Positions 62,418-64,000 of a stretch of 64,000 nucleotides of DNA are shown piece by piece (position 1 is the stretch's first letter; each line of letters opens with the position of its first letter). The stretch is from Streptomyces yangpuensis. Lineage in GTDB: Bacteria > Actinomycetota > Actinomycetes > Streptomycetales > Streptomycetaceae. The notes below the pieces were generated by a model that was given only the letters and a program-made list of their open reading frames with translations, made no database searches and was not told where the DNA came from. A program made the position numbers and the translations under genes. The stretch lies in NCBI RefSeq assembly GCF_001005295.1, contig NZ_LBMK01000002.1, positions 1,456,378-1,520,377 on the forward strand, in the 5' to 3' direction.

Positions 62418-63131
62418 ATGACGGACAGCAGCAGCGGCCCCACGGGGAAGGAACCGGTCAGGGTCTTCCTCCTCGACGATCACGAGGTCGTGCGCCGCGG
62501 TGTGCACGATCTGCTGGACGCCGAGCCGGACCTGACCGTGGTCGGTGAGGCGGGCACGGCCGAGCAGGCGCTCATCCGCGTGCCCGCGCTGCGCCCCCAG
62601 GTCGCCGTCCTGGATGTGCGTCTGCCGGACGGGGACGGCGTGAGCGTCTGCCGGGAGCTGCGCTCCCGCATGCCCGACCTCGCCTGCCTGATGCTGACGT
62701 CGTTCGACGACGAGGAGGCGCTGCTCGACGCGATCATGGCCGGAGCGTCCGGCTACGTGCTCAAGCAGATCACCGGCACCGACCTGGTCAATGCCGTGCG
62801 GACGGTCGCTTCCGGCCAGTCCATGCTGGACCCCGGCGCCACGGCCCGGGTGATGGCCCGGCTGCGCGGCGGGCCTGCCCAGGAGGAGCTTCCGCAGGGT
62901 CTGCTGCCCGGCCTGACGGAGCGCGAGCGCGAGATCCTCACCCTGGTCGGGGAAGGGCTGACCAACCGCGAGATCGGTCAGCGGCTCTACCTGGCGGAGA
63001 AGACGGTCAAGAACAACATCTCCCGGCTGCTGGCCAAACTGGGCGTCGAACGGCGGGTGCAGGCTGCCGTCATCGCCACCCAGGCCCTGGCCGCCCAGGG
63101 CGATCAGAGCGGGCGGCTCGGCAGGGTATGA
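62418..63131 (+). CDS. osdR: DevR/DosR-like response regulator (OsdR)
   Basis: This 237-residue regulator has a receiver domain (about 14-130: '[33 protein letters not shown]', phospho-acceptor D66 in '[27 protein letters not shown]', '[34 protein letters not shown]') and a LuxR-type HTH (about 165-225: '[48 protein letters not shown]' in outline). The wording is strikingly close to mycobacterial DevR. ATG 62418 follows GGAG by six bases. It should be phosphorylated by the adjacent GAF kinase and activate the surrounding island at low oxygen. Confidence 0.92.
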   Translation: MTDSSSGPTGKEPVRVFLLDDHEVVRRGVHDLLDAEPDLTVVGEAGTAEQALIRVPALRPQVAVLDVRLPDGDGVSVCRELRSRMPDLACLMLTSFDDEEALLDAIMAGASGYVLKQITGTDLVNAVRTVASGQSMLDPGATARVMARLRGGPAQEELPQGLLPGLTEREREILTLVGEGLTNREIGQRLYLAEKTVKNNISRLLAKLGVERRVQAAVIATQALAAQGDQSGRLGRV

Positions 63132-63349
63132 CGGCCGTCCGGAGGACCTGAGCGCGCAGGTCCACCCGCCCGCGAACCGGCCGAACGGCCAGGCCCGGCG
63201 TCCTTCACAGGCGCCGGGCAGGGCCGTTTGCGCAGGTCCGCCGGAGAGGCCGGCCGTGCCGGGTTCCCGTCGGACACCGCAGCGCGCGCACGAAGGAGCT
63301 GCGCCGCGCCGGGGGCGGGCAAGGCCGTCCCCGGCGCGTGGCGGAGCCG

Positions 63350-64000
63350 TCAGGCGTGCGGTACGACGGCGACGGGGCAGCGGGCGTGGTGCAGCGCGGC
63401 GTGGGCGACCGACCCGATGCGGGTACCGACGGGCGTGTGGCGCGCCCGGCGGCCGACCACGAGCAACCGCGCGTTCGAGGCGGCCGACAGCAGCACCTGC
63501 CCGCCGCTGCCGATCTCGACGTGCTCGACGACCGGCACGCCGGGGTACCGCGCGCGCCACGGAGCGAGTGCCTGCGCCAGCGCCGTCTTCTCGAACGGCT
63601 CCAGTCCTCCGGCCTCGTCGACCAGGCGCATCGAGCCCGCCCCGTAGGCGTAGAAGGGTGGCAGGCTCCAGGCCCGTACCGCCCGAACGGCGGCGCCGCG
63701 TGCGGCCGCAGCCTCGAAGGCGAACCCGAGTACGGCGGCGCAGTCCTCGGGCGTGCCCTGCTGGCCCACGACGACCTCGCCGCCCTCCGCGGGAGGCGTC
63801 CGCTCGTCCCGGGGCCGGACGGACACCACCGGCCGGGTCGCGGAGGCGATCACCTGCTGTCCGTACGAGCCCAGCACGAAGCCCATCAGAGCGCCGTGCC
63901 CGCGTGAACCGAGCACCAGCATGTCGGACCGTTCCGCCTCACGGAGCAGTGCGGCGACCGCGGTGTCGTGCACCACTTCAGCCGTGACGGTCAGGTCCGG
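63350..64000 (-). CDS. Universal stress protein, partial at the window end
   Basis: At least 216 residues of a tandem Usp protein are encoded; the frame continues past the window edge without a start ('TAEVVHDTAVAALLREAERSD' near the edge), so the first domain is cut. The end of domain 1 shows 'MLVLGSRGHGALMGFVLGSYGQQVIASATRPVV' (G-2x-G-9x-S/G motif). Domain 2 runs from 'GGEVVVGQQGTPEDCAAVLGFAFEAAAARG' to 'LLVVGRRARHTPVGTRIGSVAHAALHHARCPVAVVPH'. It is a second copy in type of the protein at 54178-55110 and converges on osdR. Confidence 0.9.
   Translation of the reverse strand, partial: PDLTVTAEVVHDTAVAALLREAERSDMLVLGSRGHGALMGFVLGSYGQQVIASATRPVVSVRPRDERTPPAEGGEVVVGQQGTPEDCAAVLGFAFEAAAARGAAVRAVRAWSLPPFYAYGAGSMRLVDEAGGLEPFEKTALAQALAPWRARYPGVPVVEHVEIGSGGQVLLSAASNARLLVVGRRARHTPVGTRIGSVAHAALHHARCPVAVVPHA

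Noticed and set aside
63177..63192. GGCC-GAAC-GGCC as a seventh DosR-like box
   Set aside because: It lies between the ends of two convergent genes, where an activator site is unlikely, and its outer bases do not match; it may be part of a terminator.

Overview
The window looks like part of a Streptomyces (or very close actinomycete) chromosome. GC is very high with strong third-position GC bias, GTG and TTG starts are common, and many families are typical of streptomycetes (DUF1996, DUF4142, DUF4232, DUF5133, DUF1266, GPP34, WYL, DUF6458-like). I see no rRNA, tRNA, integrase, transposase or CRISPR array. All calls come from reading the sequence and from memory of families; no search was run.

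Layout. 0-7 kb: secreted DUF1996 and DUF4142 proteins, a remnant of a WYL regulator, an ECF sigma factor with a His/Met-rich membrane protein, and an MFS exporter coupled to a GH88-like hydrolase. 7-15 kb: an acyl-CoA dehydrogenase divergent from a coupled CoA-transferase/acyl-CoA ligase pair, then DUF1963 and WG-repeat proteins. 15-20 kb: a zinc/manganese-type ABC importer, then a tyrosinase coupled to a DUF2182 copper-type membrane protein. 20-40 kb: mostly single genes, including five VOC/PhnB-fold proteins, a nucleoside hydrolase, a drug-type ABC-2 exporter, an orphan solute-binding lipoprotein, a SpoIIE-type sensor phosphatase, a WYL regulator divergent from an epoxide hydrolase, and GPP34 and DUF1266 proteins. 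Three C-terminal gene remnants lie here or just upstream (WYL, GNAT, TPR). 40-48 kb: a TetR regulator with a twin operator, then an iron-regulated divergon with an 880-residue adenylation/carrier/acyltransferase fusion on one side and a ferric-iron ABC importer on the other, both next to iron boxes. An orphan cobalamin riboswitch follows.

48-64 kb is the most coherent part and looks like a hypoxia/dormancy island. It has a full arginine deiminase pathway (deiminase, ornithine carbamoyltransferase, carbamate kinase, YfcC-type carrier) that makes ATP without respiration. It also has a bifunctional AdhE that regenerates NAD+, a ribosome hibernation factor, two tandem-domain universal stress proteins, a CBS-BON protein, and a DevS/DevR-like (OsdK/OsdR) two-component system whose sensor keeps the expected heme-ligand histidine. 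The exact palindrome AGGGCC-N4-GGCCCT occurs upstream of the arginine deiminase gene, adhE and the response regulator. Looser copies lie upstream of the hibernation factor and a small membrane protein. Its half-sites and spacing (5-4-5) match the mycobacterial DosR box, so I propose it as the response regulator's operator. Together these genes would let an obligate aerobe survive oxygen loss by fermenting arginine, disposing of reductant and storing ribosomes.
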